From contig NC_051079.1 in assembly GCF_004664715.2 (NCBI RefSeq), positions 56,881,660 through 56,945,659 of the forward strand: a stretch of DNA of 64,000 nt, written 5' to 3'. The position numbers and the translations under genes are program-made. The notes below the pieces were generated by a model. The model searched no databases. It worked only from the letters and a program-made list of their open reading frames with translations, and was not told the DNA's origin. The first letter of the stretch is position 1, and the number at the start of each line of letters is the position of its first letter. Source of the DNA: Peromyscus leucopus (lineage: Eukaryota > Chordata > Mammalia > Rodentia > Cricetidae). Below, piece by piece: positions 48,886 through 60,553 of the stretch.

Positions 48886-50274
48886 TGGGTTTGCAGAAGT
48901 TTATGTAAATGGGAATGTATTTCTTTTTTATTTTAGTTTTTGAAAGCTTATTATTTTTTTTTTTTTTACTAGAGGGACCTACTGATGAAAGTTTCACGAA
49001 CACATTGATTTTGATCCTGAAAGAGGGGTAGCATTTAACATGTGTGGTTAGGGGTTTTTAAATTTGTATCAAGATGGTAGTGAACCAGGTACAGAGAAAA
49101 GAAAGTATAGCCAGGCTCAGGAGCCCATTCATGCAGGAGCCGGTCCTGTCCTTGCCTGGCAGTAAGGCTCAATTGTTATCTAGGCACACAGGAAGTGGGA
49201 TGATCTTCAGTCCAACTTTCTTGCCTTAAATGTCAATATTTTTTATTGTGGTCCCCCGCCCCCCACTTTGAATGTCCTAAAGGGTGTAACAGATTATAAG
49301 CCAGTGATTTCAAAAGTATGAATTCTTAGTGATAACATTGGGTGTGAAAACTAAAGTTTTTGATCTTTCAAAAATTTTGAGGCAAATTAGTTTCATATTT
49401 TTTCTATGATATTCAGAGTGGAAATTTTTTTTTTATTCCAAATGATAGCACCTTTGGAGAAAATTATTAAAGTAAATTCTGGAAATCTGACTTTTTTCTT
49501 TTCAATGGCTGTTCCTAAGGAGCTGTTTCATATTTCTAACGTGATAGAACTTTAAGGCCTGTCTCTTAAATTACAAGAGGCAACATGAGCCTCACCAGCA
49601 TAATTCAGGAAACATTACACCTGTTCAGAAAAGCTACACATTTCAAATGTTTTAAGATTCCAAAGTTCTTTTTTTTCTTTTTATTGTCATTGCCGGTATC
49701 ATTACCAGGGCCACATAGCATCTGGGTCAGAGCTAGCAGGAAAAGGTAATAGTTATGATTTCCATGTAGTAATTCATGGATATATTTATTGCCATGTAGT
49801 AATTCATAAGTACATTTCAAAATCAAGGACAATATCATCTCAGCCCCAATTTACATAACACTGTGAAAACCCTGTAAGGTAGCTGAATCCTTCTTTGAAT
49901 AGAAGCCATCATAACTGTGTCCGAAGCAGGAAAAGTATGTATATGTGCATGTATGCACCTTTCCTCTTCGCAAGTGTCAGAGATGAAAGTGTCCCTCTGG
50001 GACCGCACTCAGTGTCGCAGGGCTTAGATGCGGCTGCAGATTCAAGTGCTGTTTGACATTGGTTAAGGGAGAACTTAGTAATGCACAATTGGGATGTTAC
50101 ACAGTTAAAAAAAAAATCTTCCAAAGATTATTCTAAGTACATTTAAAGATTCTATTGAGATCTTATATAGTCTCTTGATCTTTTCTTCCCTTTTAAAAAT
50201 AATAAGGGATTTATACTGGAAATACTTTGCACCCTATAATGTTAATCTCATAGTAAGATTTTTTTCTTTTAAAA
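48886..50274. other. Intronic; no gene or confident repeat
   Basis: T-rich with several short homopolymer runs. A near-repeat pair (gccatgtagtaattcat at 49,791-49,807 and tccatgtagtaattcat at 49,761-49,777) lies 30 bp apart. Confidence 0.5.
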
Positions 50275-50440
50275 TTTGTTTATTTGGTGGGTGGTCATGC
50301 TGTGTTTGTGTGTGTATGAATGGAGGTCAGAGGGCAACTTTGTATAGTTGGCTCTCTCCAGTTTTCTGTGACTCTGGGGATCATATTCAGGTCACTCAGG
50401 TTAGGGAGCAAAAACCTTCACATACTGAGCTGCTTAGTAT
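50275..50440 (-). mobile_element. B3-type SINE (antisense)
   Basis: gtgtgtatgaatggaggtca, gagggcaactttgtatagtt and ctggggatcatattcaggtc follow the reversed B3 order. Confidence 0.75.
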
Positions 50441-50536
50441 TTGGTCAGTTTTAAGCACAGTAAGATCTTCTGGGAAGAGAGAACCTCAATTGAGAAAATG
50501 TTTCCATAACATTTGTCCTGTAGTCAAGCTTGTGGA

Positions 50537-51045
50537 AGATTTTCTTGATTAATGATTGATGTGGGAGGGCCCAGCTCACTTGAGTGATGCCCTACCTGGG
50601 CATATATGGTCCTGAGTTGAATAAATAGCAAGTTGAAAGCTGAGTGTGATGGTCTACATTTTTAATACCAGCACTTGAGGTAGAGGTAGGTGGATCTCTT
50701 GAGTTTGAGGCCAACCTGGTCTACAGAGCGAGTTCCAAGCCAGCCAGGGCTATATAGAGAAAGTCAGCCTTGAAAAAACCCCTCCAAAAACCTACCAACC
50801 AACCAACCAACCATCCAAACAAACAAACAAACAAAAACCAAGTTGAGTAAGCCATGGCGAGCAAGCCATTAAGTATCATTCTTCTATGGCCTTTGCTTCA
50901 GTCGGTGCCTCTGGTTCTTGCCTTGAGTTCCTGCCTTGAATTCCTTCAGGATGGAACTGTAACTGTGATGAATAAGCTGAAATAACCCCACCCACCAACA
51001 TTGCTCTTGGTTATGGTGCTTATCACAGCAATAGAAAACAAAGTT
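50537..51045 (+). mobile_element. Dispersed rodent repeat (same family as 3,931), split by a B1
   Basis: tcttgattaatgattgatgt, gggagggcccagctcactt, then after the B1 gtaagccatggcgagcaagc, cctttgcttcagtcggtgcc and ttatcacagcaatagaaaac. This is the best preserved copy of the family in the window. Confidence 0.65.
50637..50838 (+). mobile_element. B1 SINE nested in an older repeat
   Basis: A sense B1 (aaagctgagtgtgatggtct, gaggccaacctggtctacag) with a long A/C-rich tail (50,775-50,838). A short duplication, caagttga (50,629-50,636 and 50,839-50,846), brackets it. Confidence 0.85.
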
Positions 51046-51140
51046 GGACACTTGGAAATTTTGGCTACCAGATCCTAATAATGTTTAAAATCAAATTTTC
51101 ATTTTCATATATGATTTGGTCTTAGAGTTTTGAAAAGACC

Positions 51141-51146
<6 letters not shown>

Positions 51147-51194
<48 letters not shown>

Positions 51195-51212
51195 CGTGCG
51201 CGCGCGCGCGCT
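51147..51212. repeat. (TG)n-(CG)n alternating tract
   Basis: About 21 TG units pass through gggtgcg into a run of gcgcgcgcgcgcgc. Nearly the whole 65 nt alternates purine and pyrimidine. Confidence 0.95.
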
Positions 51213-51435
51213 TATGGTCCATGAAGGTCAGGCAGGGTAAGGAATGGATCTCTGCTTTATTTTCTTGAGTTAGTGTCTTTGACTTTCCCTGGAGGTTGGC
51301 TGGTGGCCAACTAGACCCAGAGATCATCATGGCTCCGCTCCCAAGAGTACTGAGAGTAGCCACGCCTGGCTTTGATGCTGGGGATTTGAACTCAGGTCCT
51401 CGTGTATACTCACTGAGCCATATAGCCAGCCCAGA
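51213..51435 (-). mobile_element. B2/B3-related SINE remnant (antisense)
   Basis: gctggggatttgaactcagg, tcctcgtgtatactcactga and gccatatagccagccc mark the reversed tRNA-derived head. The body is diverged, and the TG/CG tract is probably its tail. Confidence 0.55.
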
Positions 51436-51574
51436 CACTATTGGTTTTAGTAATTGCCATCTTGAGCACCATCATCCGCTAACTGATACTACCAGCCATT
51501 GAATGCTTTTCTGGTCTCTGATCCATAATTTGTCTTATACTTTAAATTATTAATTAATTAGTTAACACATGTAT

Positions 51575-51742
51575 TGTGTATGTGTGGATATAGTGCCACA
51601 ACCTATGTGTGGAGACCAGAGGACAGCTTGAGGGAAACAGTTTTTTCATTGAAACGTGTGTGTCCCAGGGATCGAACTCAGCTCGTCAGGTTTGGCTGCA
51701 AGCACCTTTACCTGGTGAGTCACCTCACCAGCTGCCAGCTAG
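51575..51742 (-). mobile_element. B3-type SINE (antisense)
   Basis: gtggagaccagaggacagct, tcccagggatcgaactcagc, tcgtcaggtttggctgcaag and tgagtcacctcaccagctgc. Confidence 0.8.
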
Positions 51743-52320
51743 TTACTTTTAGCTACTAGGTTAATTTTCTTCTGACATGTGAATTTCCCTTGATTTTATT
51801 AACTTTTTACTATTCTTTAATTTTTGGCTTATGTATAACTATTTTTCTTTTGCATCAGATGTATTCTTGTCGTGTTAAGAGAACTCTGTAACCCTTAAGA
51901 TTTTGGTAGAATTAGGGCAAGTCTCGGTGTTGGAAAGAACGTTGAAAAGTTTGGGATAACACAGGGGCATGATTTTTTGAATTTGGGCATGTGACTCTGT
52001 TGTTAGGACACTGATGGAATTATTAAGAATGATAAACTTCCACGTACCCATTCACTTTGTCACTCATTCATTCATTTTTTTAATCCCCTCAACTCCCAGA
52101 GGCCAGCCACAAATTACTAGGGGGATACTAGGGTGCTGTGAGAAATGACAAGTATCAACTTCTGCATTTAAGTGGCGTGTGCTGCTAGTGGCATTAATAA
52201 AAGTTCTGCCATGATTCATCAGGAAAGTGCTTTCAAGTGAAGGGATGTGGTCTTCTGCAAAAGATGCCTTTCAGATAGAATTCAGTGCCCATTTCCAGTG
52301 GAAATCTCAGTTTTAGAATC

Positions 52321-52379
52321 TCTGTCTTTCCCTGTCTGTCACTGTCTCTGTCTCTGTCTCTGTCTCTGTCTCTGTCTCT

Positions 52380-52428
<49 letters not shown>
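52321..52428. repeat. (CTCTGT)n-(TG)n compound repeat
   Basis: A hexamer run of ctctgt units (52,336-52,383) passes into about 22 TG units (52,384-52,427). Confidence 0.95.
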
Positions 52429-52429
<1 letters not shown>

Positions 52430-52700
52430 ATAAAGGAAGGATATTTTAGAATGAGTGTGGAAGTTGGACCTTCAGGTGGGTTGTTATGAATGTACTCGCA
52501 AATTTAGTACCAGAGTCTCTATGGGAAATGATTATAATTATGTCCCATTTGTCATTTTTGAGCAGAAATTTAAAAATTGCAAGTGTGAGATTGATTTACT
52601 TGAAAGACATTAAAGATATCTTTTAATCTTCACATTTGAATTTCTGTAATATTTATTTTATAATTTATACACAGTAACAGTTTTTTAAAAATTTTATTTA

Positions 52701-52802
<102 letters not shown>

Positions 52803-52899
52803 CACTTTGTGTATCCCAGATTGACTTAGAACTCATGATCCTCTGGCTTGGTCTCCTTAGTGCTAGGATTTAAAATTCTTTTTAGTGTAAAATTTGATT

Positions 52900-53490
52900 A
52901 CCGTGTGATGGGTCATATACTGGGCTCTGGAGGTGAATCCAGGAGAAGATAGGTAGGCTCCTGAGTTGCCTGAAAAGGGCAATAGACATTAAGGGAAGAA
53001 ATGGCCTACAAGATAGGAAGCTCTACACATGAGAGGTGAGAGGCAGAAGGAGAATTTGCAGTCACGTTAACTGACCCAGCTGAGCAGTTGGGAAAGGTTG
53101 CTTGGAACTGAGTACAGCTAAGCTGGGGTCTGATGGGTGGGCCGGGGAGGAGGGTAGCGAAGTGGGTGGAGTGGGTTGGTCTGGGCTCCTGTATAGAGTG
53201 AAGTGTGGTGATGGGTAGGTGATCGGGTAGGTGGTCGTGATTGGAATGGATGCCAGAGGTGAGCAGGGTCCAGGACCTGCAAGGCTGAGCACAAGGAGCA
53301 TTGCTGCTGATCAGATTTGTACCTGGGGACTCTCTGGGGACCCTCTGCTGCAGCTAGGAACCCGAACCCACAAGGTACTCAGTGTAGCTGGCCCACATCA
53401 GTTGTGCGGCTCCTGTAGATGGAAGTTCAGGGTGCGAGCTTGGTTTCAGAGTTTGGGCTGCCACTGATGACTTCAACTCAAGAACTGCCT
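52900..53490. other. Intronic; no gene or confident repeat
   Basis: A GT/GGTAGG-rich stretch lies at 53,110-53,240. No coding signal. Confidence 0.5.
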
Positions 53491-53532
53491 GGAGCCGGGT
53501 GGCGGTGGTGCACGCCTTTCATCCCAGCATTG
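53491..53532 (+). mobile_element. B1 left-end fragment only
   Basis: ggagccgggtggcggtggtg and cacgcctttcatcccagcat are a near-consensus B1 5' end. The element stops after about 40 nt, with no right part and no A tail. Confidence 0.85.
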
Positions 53533-54180
53533 TCACTCCCTGTCCCTATGGCCACTGAGCACTGAAGAAGAGCCTTAGATTTTTCGAGAAAAGGGTTGGA
53601 TTGATTTTGCAGTTCTGTTCTTCTGGGATGCAAAGGTAAAAATAGGTCTTCTTTAGCAGCCTTTGGGAATCATGGCCCATTTAGTCTTGTTATCCCTAAT
53701 GTTAGAACTGTTGATTGAATCCATTCTTCCCATGGTCTGGTGTCAGAGAGCACAGCCACACGATGCCCCTGAACGTGTTTGTCTGAACTTGAGGGTGGCA
53801 TGACTTATATGGTGTTCTACCATATTGATTATTGTACCACTGATGATTGTACATCATGTAGACCAAAGGGGGAAATTATCTGTTAGCTCTTGATTGGGAA
53901 TGAAATGAAGCTTCTCTCCTTTTCCAAATCCCACGCCCCACCTTGCTCTCTTCCAGCTGCCATTGGCTTTTTCAGCTGGGATTCCCTCCACCTGTTCCCA
54001 TTCCATTCTCTCATGGATCTTTGTTTGGTCTTAGGTGTCTTCTCTCAGTCTAGCATGCTGGGTAGTCTCCTTCATGAGGCAGAATCTTGCAACTTTCTCA
54101 ATGTGTTTACTGTGCAAGTTAGAGAAAAGACACTGAGCCTTCTCCTTCACATCTTCACTTGGGTCAGTTACTTAACACTA

Positions 54181-54361
54181 GGTGCTTCTGTGCTAGCAGG
54201 CTAGCCTTAGACCTGTACCAGTTAGTGATACGTGGTCTCTGGTGCTGCTGTGCTAATACTCTAACCTTAGACCTGTACCAGTTAAGGGATACATGGACCC
54301 TGGTGCTTCTGTACTAATAGGCTAGCCTTAGACCTGTACCAGTTAGTGATACATGGCCCCT
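54181..54361 (+). repeat. Three-copy tandem repeat, about 60-bp unit
   Basis: Units start at 54,181, 54,241 and 54,302. Each contains ttagacctgtaccagtta, preceded by ggtgcttctg or ggtgctgctg. Copies differ at roughly 8-12 positions, and a fourth copy begins but fails (tggtccctacag). I know of no repeat family with this unit. Confidence 0.9.
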
Positions 54362-54639
54362 GGTCCCTACAGCTGTTTGGATTCTTCACCGTGTGTGTTC
54401 AGAAAGGAGGGAAGTGTGGAAACTATCAGCTCCAAGAGCAAAATTCCTTAAAGTATGTGTCCACTGCTGGTGAGCCACATGTAGCTTAGTAGCTTAGTGT
54501 GTCTGCCTCCTAAGGGAGTCTATCAGCCTCTGGGCCTGCTTTGGTAAGTCTTAGATAAAGGTAAAATAAAATGTGCTACCCTTTCTTTTGGAGAGACACA
54601 CTGAGCTTCTATGGATGTATAGCACTTTTAAAACATTAT

Positions 54640-54838
54640 TCTTTACTTATTTTATGTGTATAGGTCTTGTCTGCTTGTATGCTGTATACTATGGAGATCA
54701 TGGAGACCAGAGAGAGTGTCAGATCCCTTAGGACTAGAATTATAGCGCATTCTGAGCCATCATGTGGGTGTTGGGAATCAAACCTGGGTCCTTTGGAAGA
54801 ACAGTCAGGCTTTTAACTGCTGAGCCATCTGCCTAGTC
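54640..54838 (-). mobile_element. B2/B3-type SINE (antisense)
   Basis: gatcatggagaccagagaga, gtgttgggaatcaaacctgg and aactgctgagccatctgcct. Confidence 0.75.
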
Positions 54839-54867
54839 TCCCTCCCTGTCTCCGTCCCCTGCTTTCC

Positions 54868-54977
54868 TTTTCCACACAGGGCATTACTACGTAGCTAAGG
54901 CTGGTGGGAGCTACAAATTTGTAATCCTCCAGCCTCAGCCTTCTGAATGTTAGGATTACAGGCACAATGCCTGGTTA
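54868..54977 (-). mobile_element. B1/B4-like fragment (antisense)
   Basis: ttactacgtagctaaggctg, cctccagcctcagccttctg and ttaggattacaggcacaatg. It is older than the adjacent B1. Confidence 0.6.
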
Positions 54978-54985
54978 TGTTTTTG

Positions 54986-55146
54986 TAGTTTTTTTGTTTG
55001 TTTGTTTTGAGGCAAAGTTTCACTGCGTAGCCCTGGCTGGCCTGGAACTCATTATGTGACCAGGCTAGCTTTGAACACACAGAGATCTGCTTACCTCTGC
55101 ATCCCAGGTGCTGGGATTAAAGGTGGTGTGCACTACCTTGCCTGGA
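54986..55146 (-). mobile_element. B1 SINE (antisense)
   Basis: (TTTG)n tail, then aggcaaagtttcactgcgta, gaccaggctagctttgaaca and gtgctgggattaaaggtggt. Confidence 0.9.
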
Positions 55147-55277
55147 GGGCTTTTTTTTCCCTCAATGAAAGTTGTTAAAAGAATAACATAGTCAGTTCCA
55201 TCGTGACGGCTGCTTTCTATGCTATTTAGTTTTCATGTTTGAAATATTTAATAATTAAATGCAAAGATAAATATTCT

Positions 55278-55400
55278 GAGCGTGGTCGCTGAAACCTGTC
55301 ATCCCTATACTTGGATGACTGAGGTAGAGGATTGCCCATGAGTTCTAGGCTAGCCTGAGCTATAGAGTGAGACCATGTCTCAAAAACCCAAACCAAACAA
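55278..55400 (+). mobile_element. B1-like SINE (sense), old
   Basis: gagcgtggtcgctgaaacct, gagttctaggctagcctgag and gtgagaccatgtctcaaaaa. Confidence 0.65.
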
Positions 55401-55509
55401 AATACAACTAGAAAACTATCCCTCTCACATGCCCCCCCATCCATAGATGTCTTTCTTTTCTCCTTTATGTCAAGACTTGGTTCTGTAGGCTCTCTCCTCA
55501 GGTGCTCCC

Positions 55510-55880
55510 CATTTTCCATTGAACCCCGATCAAATACAGGCCAAGCACAATCCCCCCAACCCCTCCGAAAACCTGAAAGTTACCAAGATTACAAAGTTTT
55601 TGAGAGTGGACCCGAGGTTACAAGTGGAAAACCCCACATCCGAGTTTATGTCACTTGGTGCTTCAGAACACGGAGGCCCCGAAAACTCTCTATAGAATGA
55701 CACCCAAGGTGCATATGTGAGGTGCTTGGGAAACGTAAATGCTTGTGTTTCGACGTGGGTTCCATCCCTAAGTCATTTCCTTTTGTGCATTCAAATTTTG
55801 CAGCATTCAAAAAGAATATGAAATTCCAAACACATCTGGTCTCAAGCATTTCAGAAAAGGGACCCTCAGTCTGTATCCCA
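55510..55880. mobile_element. MARNA/Tigger-like DNA transposon remnant
   Basis: caaagtttttgagagtggac, ttacaagtggaaaaccccac, gttccatccctaagtcattt, cacatctggtctcaagcatt and tcagaaaagggaccctcagt follow the order of an old TcMar-Tigger-type element (MARNA, as I recall it). No transposase frame is present. Confidence 0.55.
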
Positions 55881-56889
55881 GGACATAGTTTGTCATGTAA
55901 TATTTGACAGCTGCCGATGAGTATGTGTAGCATGTTGTAAGCCATGAAGCTTAGTCATGGAGGAATGCTTCTGAACCCACCCACCCACCTTCCTACCAGC
56001 CAGAGCCGTTTTCCACTAGCTGCTGGCTGTCTTTCTGTTCTCTCCTTCTCGATTGCGTTTTTCTCTTTTCTGTCCCAGGTAAGCATTATAACAACGCCCC
56101 CCTCCTTTCCCTTGTGGAGTGGTCGTGTGATGGGAAGTTTGTTGTTTTGACTTGCCTGTGAGGATTGTAGACACGGCATCACGCCATCATCTGCCACTTA
56201 CGTTTTAGCTTTGTGGATGTTCGAGACTGACCCATGCTGATGCAGGTGATTTTCAGTCATTTCTGATACTGCCGAACACACCCCGGTTTATTTTGCTTTG
56301 AGCTCTGGCTTGATATCCTGTTTTGTGAAAGCCATGCTTGGTTTTCTGTCTCAGCTGATCCACATGCAGACTTTCTCAGTAAAGTAGATGTTTGTAAGTA
56401 GATATGGTAGGTTGTAAAGTTACTCGGAAGCTCAACCTGACAAGATTTTTTTTCTCAAGTTTTTTTTTAAATTTTTTTTTTTAATTTAGTAATCTACATT
56501 CTCACCTGCAGCATAAGAGATTATTATGGCTGCATGTCTTTGCCTATCTTAGGTGTTAATCAGGGTTCTTAATTTGTATCTTTCTAGTAGGTATAAAACA
56601 TAAAACGTAGCTCATTGTGATTTCAATTTGCAGTTTCCTTGATGATGAGGTTTTGCATATATTTATTTTCATTTATGTTTTTTTTTTTCTCATTGTACCT
56701 TAGAATCTCCCCATTCTACTTTTTCTTTTTTTAAAAATCAATGTGTAGGTGTTGTTAGAGTTTAAATTAGAGTTTTGAATGATTATTTCCCTGTCACCTA
56801 CTGCAGGTACTTTTATGGCCCATCCCTTTCTCTTCCTTTGCAGTAACTTTTAATAAGCAGAGCCTTGGAAAAATATTTATTTAAATGGT

Positions 56890-57068
56890 GTATGTACCTG
56901 AGTGTGGGTATGTGCATGGGAGTGCAGGTACGCATGGAGGCCAGCAGAGGGCATCAGAGGGCTTCTCTGGAGCCGGACTTAGAGGCAGTTGTGAGCCACC
57001 TGTCTTGGGTGCTGAGAATCAAACTTAGGTCTTCTGGAAGAGCAGCAAGCGGCCGATCTCTCCAGCCC
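56890..57068 (-). mobile_element. B2/B3-type SINE (antisense), inside L1
   Basis: cgcatggaggccagcagagg, gtgctgagaatcaaacttag, gtcttctggaagagcagcaa and gatctctccagccc. Confidence 0.85.
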
Positions 57069-57682
57069 TAGCGAAGTCTTTAACATTGTCATGGCCATGG
57101 ATTTTTCTTTAGGATTTTATGTTTTGAGTCTTGGGTGGAAAGTTATTCTCTACATCAAGGTCAGAGACAGCAAAAGTATCTCAGGATTTTATCTTTCACG
57201 AGTGTGTGTGGCATGGGAAGCAGGACTGACTATCCTAGATACCTGTTCATTCCCCAGTTACTTGTTGAAAAGTCCTTTCTTTCCCAGTCACCACAGTGGT
57301 CCTTCTGTAATCTGGTGGATGTGTCTGAGTTTCTTTCATTCTGGGTTCTTTAATCTGCAGAGAAGTCTGTCTGCATGACCTTTACATTTTCAGTTTGGTG
57401 TCACGTTTTCATATGCGGTAGGCAGTCCTCCCTCCTGCTTTTTCTGTCTCATTTGTATATGTTTTATTTTGGGGGGCTTGCGCTCTTCACTGTTATTTTA
57501 CGAATTGGCAGGGCAAGGTTTTTGATGAGTCTCTTAGATATTTTTAATGAAGATGCAGAGAAACTTGAGTTGACTTTGTTGAAACTTGTGATATTTTTAG
57601 TAATTATTTCCTTTCCTCAGATAGCCTCTCATTTTGGTCTTTGATATCAAGATTTTTTTTTAAACTATACTTTTAGAATGAT

Positions 57683-57685
<3 letters not shown>

Positions 57686-57732
<47 letters not shown>
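57686..57732. repeat. Poly(T) run, 47 nt
   Basis: The longest homopolymer in the window, followed by (GTT)n. Confidence 0.95.
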
Positions 57733-57733
<1 letters not shown>

Positions 57734-59811
57734 TTGTTGTTAAACATTTTTTCCTGAGGCTGAATATTTATCTTGATGGTTTACTTTTTTTTTTATTTTT
57801 GTTTCTGTTATGAATAGAATTTTCTTTTACATGAAATATTCAAATTGTTGCTGGCATATAGAAATTTGGTTAACTTTTGTATATTGATTTTCATCTTCAT
57901 GCACGTTGCTAAGTTTTCTTATTAGAAAATGATGTGTGTGCTTTCTTTAGACGTTTCCCTGTAAATTGCGATAAGGTCTTGATAAAGATAATTGTACTAT
58001 TTCTCCTTTTAAATGCCTCCTGTGGCTTTCTCCCCCTTCTCCCTGCACTGTCTGGGATCACCAGCTGAGTAGGAATGGCAATGGTGGACATAGGTATCTT
58101 AGACCAGGTTTGGCTGTCCATGCTGCTGGTAGAAGTCCCTTCTACTTATATTTTACTAAGAGTTTTTTATAATCACCTCAATTGCAGTTTAATTGTTGGA
58201 GAACGCTGCTGTGTGTTACACTTTTCTGACTTCCTTTGTTGACAGGTCTGCTAATTAATCTCCATAGTATTTTATCATGTGCTTGGGAGGAATGCACATT
58301 GTCTGGCTCTTGAGTTGGAGGCATCTGTATGTCCAGAGATTCAAGCTTTTTTTTTTTTTATTTAAATCATCTATACTTTTGTGAATTTTTAAAAATGTGC
58401 CCGGTACTTATGTCACTGAGAAACTTGGGTTAAAATACTTTATGGTGGTGAATCTGAGGTTTTCCTATCCATTTTTCTGTTTCGGCTTTATACGTGTTGA
58501 AATTACATCATTACATTCTTTTAAGTTTGGAATTACTTTATCTGTCTGGTTAATCAAATCTATTCACTTTAGTTAAGGTCACCTTCTTTCTGCTCTTTTG
58601 CCTTATAGTTTATTTTTGTCTTCTATTGGTCGAGTTATCCCACTTTTCTTTTTGGATCAAATTTATATGTGTTTTAAATTTTTTGTGTTTAACCCTCCCA
58701 TTGTACTGTATGTGTACCAATTATTGCAAAAGTTTGACTTTTATTGGAACAGATAATGACAAATGACTTCCATCGCCTTGGTCCTTGTAGGTCGTGCAGA
58801 TGTGTGTCCCTGTGACTCTGCTCCCTGCTGTCTGTGCTCCAGCTGCTCCTCTGTGTTCCGTCTTCACTGCTCTTTCATTCCCTTTCCTTCAAACACATTT
58901 GCTAAGTTTTGTTGCTTTTATTTCTTACCTCCTACATTGTTTATAATTCTTTCTATTCTTCTGATAATTATCTTTGGGCTTTCACGATGCTGTTATTTCA
59001 TAAATTGTAACATACATAGTTCATGAAAACTATTTTGGGGACCACCAAACACTCCTTCCATTATTCCTTCTGTTACTTGTGTTTTTGTTTTGGTCCTTAA
59101 AATTGTCTCTGAATGCTAGGTCCTGGAGTTTTATAGACACTGTTAGACTTCTACTTTGCATATCCCTTTTGATTTCTTGCATCTCAGTCTTCCTTCATGG
59201 AATCATTTTCCTGTGTGGGGAAGTGTGTCTTTTAGGGGTTTTTGATTTTCTCCCAAATCAATGTTCTATTTTTGCTCTTTAGTGATAGCTCTTCAGGACA
59301 CATGTTTTCTCTCATTATTCCAATGATTTTGTTCTACTGGCTCCCTAATTCCACATTGGCTTGTGAGAAGTTGGATGCTTGTCTACATAATTGCTGACCT
59401 TTCTTGGAGATCTTTTTGGTGATTTTTCTTAATTTTTACTTAATATTTTCACTTGTTTTGTATTTGTGGTTTTATTTCTTCCTACAACGGAGGAAAATTA
59501 CTATATTTGTTTCCTGTGAGGACTTATTAAATGTGTTAAACTTGCCTTCCCCCCGCTTCCATTTTCTTTAAATTTCTGTCATATTTTCCTTTTCATTGTA
59601 TCTGCTGTTTTATGGTGGTTTCTGTAGACTTATCTTCTATTTCACAAATTCTCTCTTTAGCTTTGTCTAATGTTTCATTAAAAACATCTCCTATTGCTTA
59701 TTTTTTCATTTGGAAAAGCTGTGTTAGTTTTATATTTCTTCTTCTTTATGGTTATGCCTTTCCTTTTAAAATATAGTGTACGATTTTAGTTTCGATTAAA
59801 GTAAAGGAGAA

Positions 59812-59985
59812 AGGGGCCAGTGAGATACCGCCGCAGGTAGAGCTAAGCCTGACCACTTCAGTTCTAGCCCAGGTCGAAGTGGAGAGCTGACTTCCGTGTG
59901 TTGTCCTTTAATTCCCCATCCCCTCAGAAGTGGCCCTCCCCAATATATAAGTAATGTAGTCATTTAAAATATAAGAAAAGAAATA
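59812..59985 (+). mobile_element. B3-type SINE (sense)
   Basis: ggggccagtgagataccgcc, then gttctagcccaggtcgaagt and a 3' end with aaaagaaataaaatg. It is one of the few sense-oriented B3 copies here. Confidence 0.7.
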
Positions 59986-60305
59986 AAATGTTGAAAGTTG
60001 AGTTTCTAGTAGGTGTGGATGCACCGTGGGCAAATGCGAGTGAGAAGATGGAGATGTGGGGTAAGTCTGAAGACCAGGCTCCACAATTTTTTTTTTGAAG
60101 CTAATTGATACAGAACATTTAATAACAATGCCATCAGCAACAGCCGTTCCCATCTTACACATTAACATCCAAGTCAGAAAATTGCATTTCCTCCCTTTTA
60201 AACACAGGGGCATAACTAGCTTGGTAGTATCCATACATTTAGTTTCTTCTCCACATTTTGACAAATTCATCATGCAAGAAACTCCAGAATTGTTTAAAGT
60301 AAACT

Positions 60306-60382
60306 TTTTCTTCTTCTCCTTCTCCTTCTCCTTCTTCTCCTTCTTCTTCTTCTTCTCTTCTTCTTCATCTTCTTCTTTTTGT
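60306..60382. repeat. (TTC)n polypyrimidine tract
   Basis: About 75 nt of ttc/ctc triplets. The 207-codon frame at 60,095-60,718 passes through this tract and the next B1 and is not a gene. Confidence 0.9.
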
Positions 60383-60429
60383 ATGAGTGGCTTATTTACA
60401 AGGCAGAATTCTGATTTACTTTATTTTTT

Positions 60430-60553
60430 CTTCTTTTTTTTTCGACACAGGGTTTCTCTGTGTAGCTTTGCGCCTTTCCTGGAACTCACTCTGTATCCCA
60501 GGCTGGCCTCGAACTCACAGAGATCCGCCTGCCTCTGCCTCCTGACTGCTGGT
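60430..60553 (-). mobile_element. Cricetid-type B1 SINE (antisense)
   Basis: cgacacagggtttctctgtg, tagctttgcgcctttcctgg, caggctggcctcgaactcac and ctgcctctgcctcctgactg. Its low divergence suggests a young copy. Confidence 0.95.

Larger units (their letters stand above)
56480..59760 (-). mobile_element. Long decayed antisense L1
   Basis: Reading on + gives the reversed order of an L1: 3' region (ctcattgtgatttcaatttg, cagtttccttgatgatgag near 56,610-56,650), ORF2 middle (gttgctggcatatagaaatt, tgtatattgattttcatctt near 57,847-57,890), and towards the 5' half (tgtgcttgggaggaatgcac near 58,278; tcacaaattctctctttagc near 59,641). The element is old and full of breaks, so no protein can be made. It is split by a B3 at 56,890 and by a 47-T run. 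Borders are approximate. Confidence 0.7.

Noticed and set aside
57091..57644. Overlapping hydrophobic frames at 57,091-57,644 resembling membrane proteins
   Set aside because: T-rich antisense L1 sequence gives Leu/Phe-rich translations; there is no start context, domain or splice signal.
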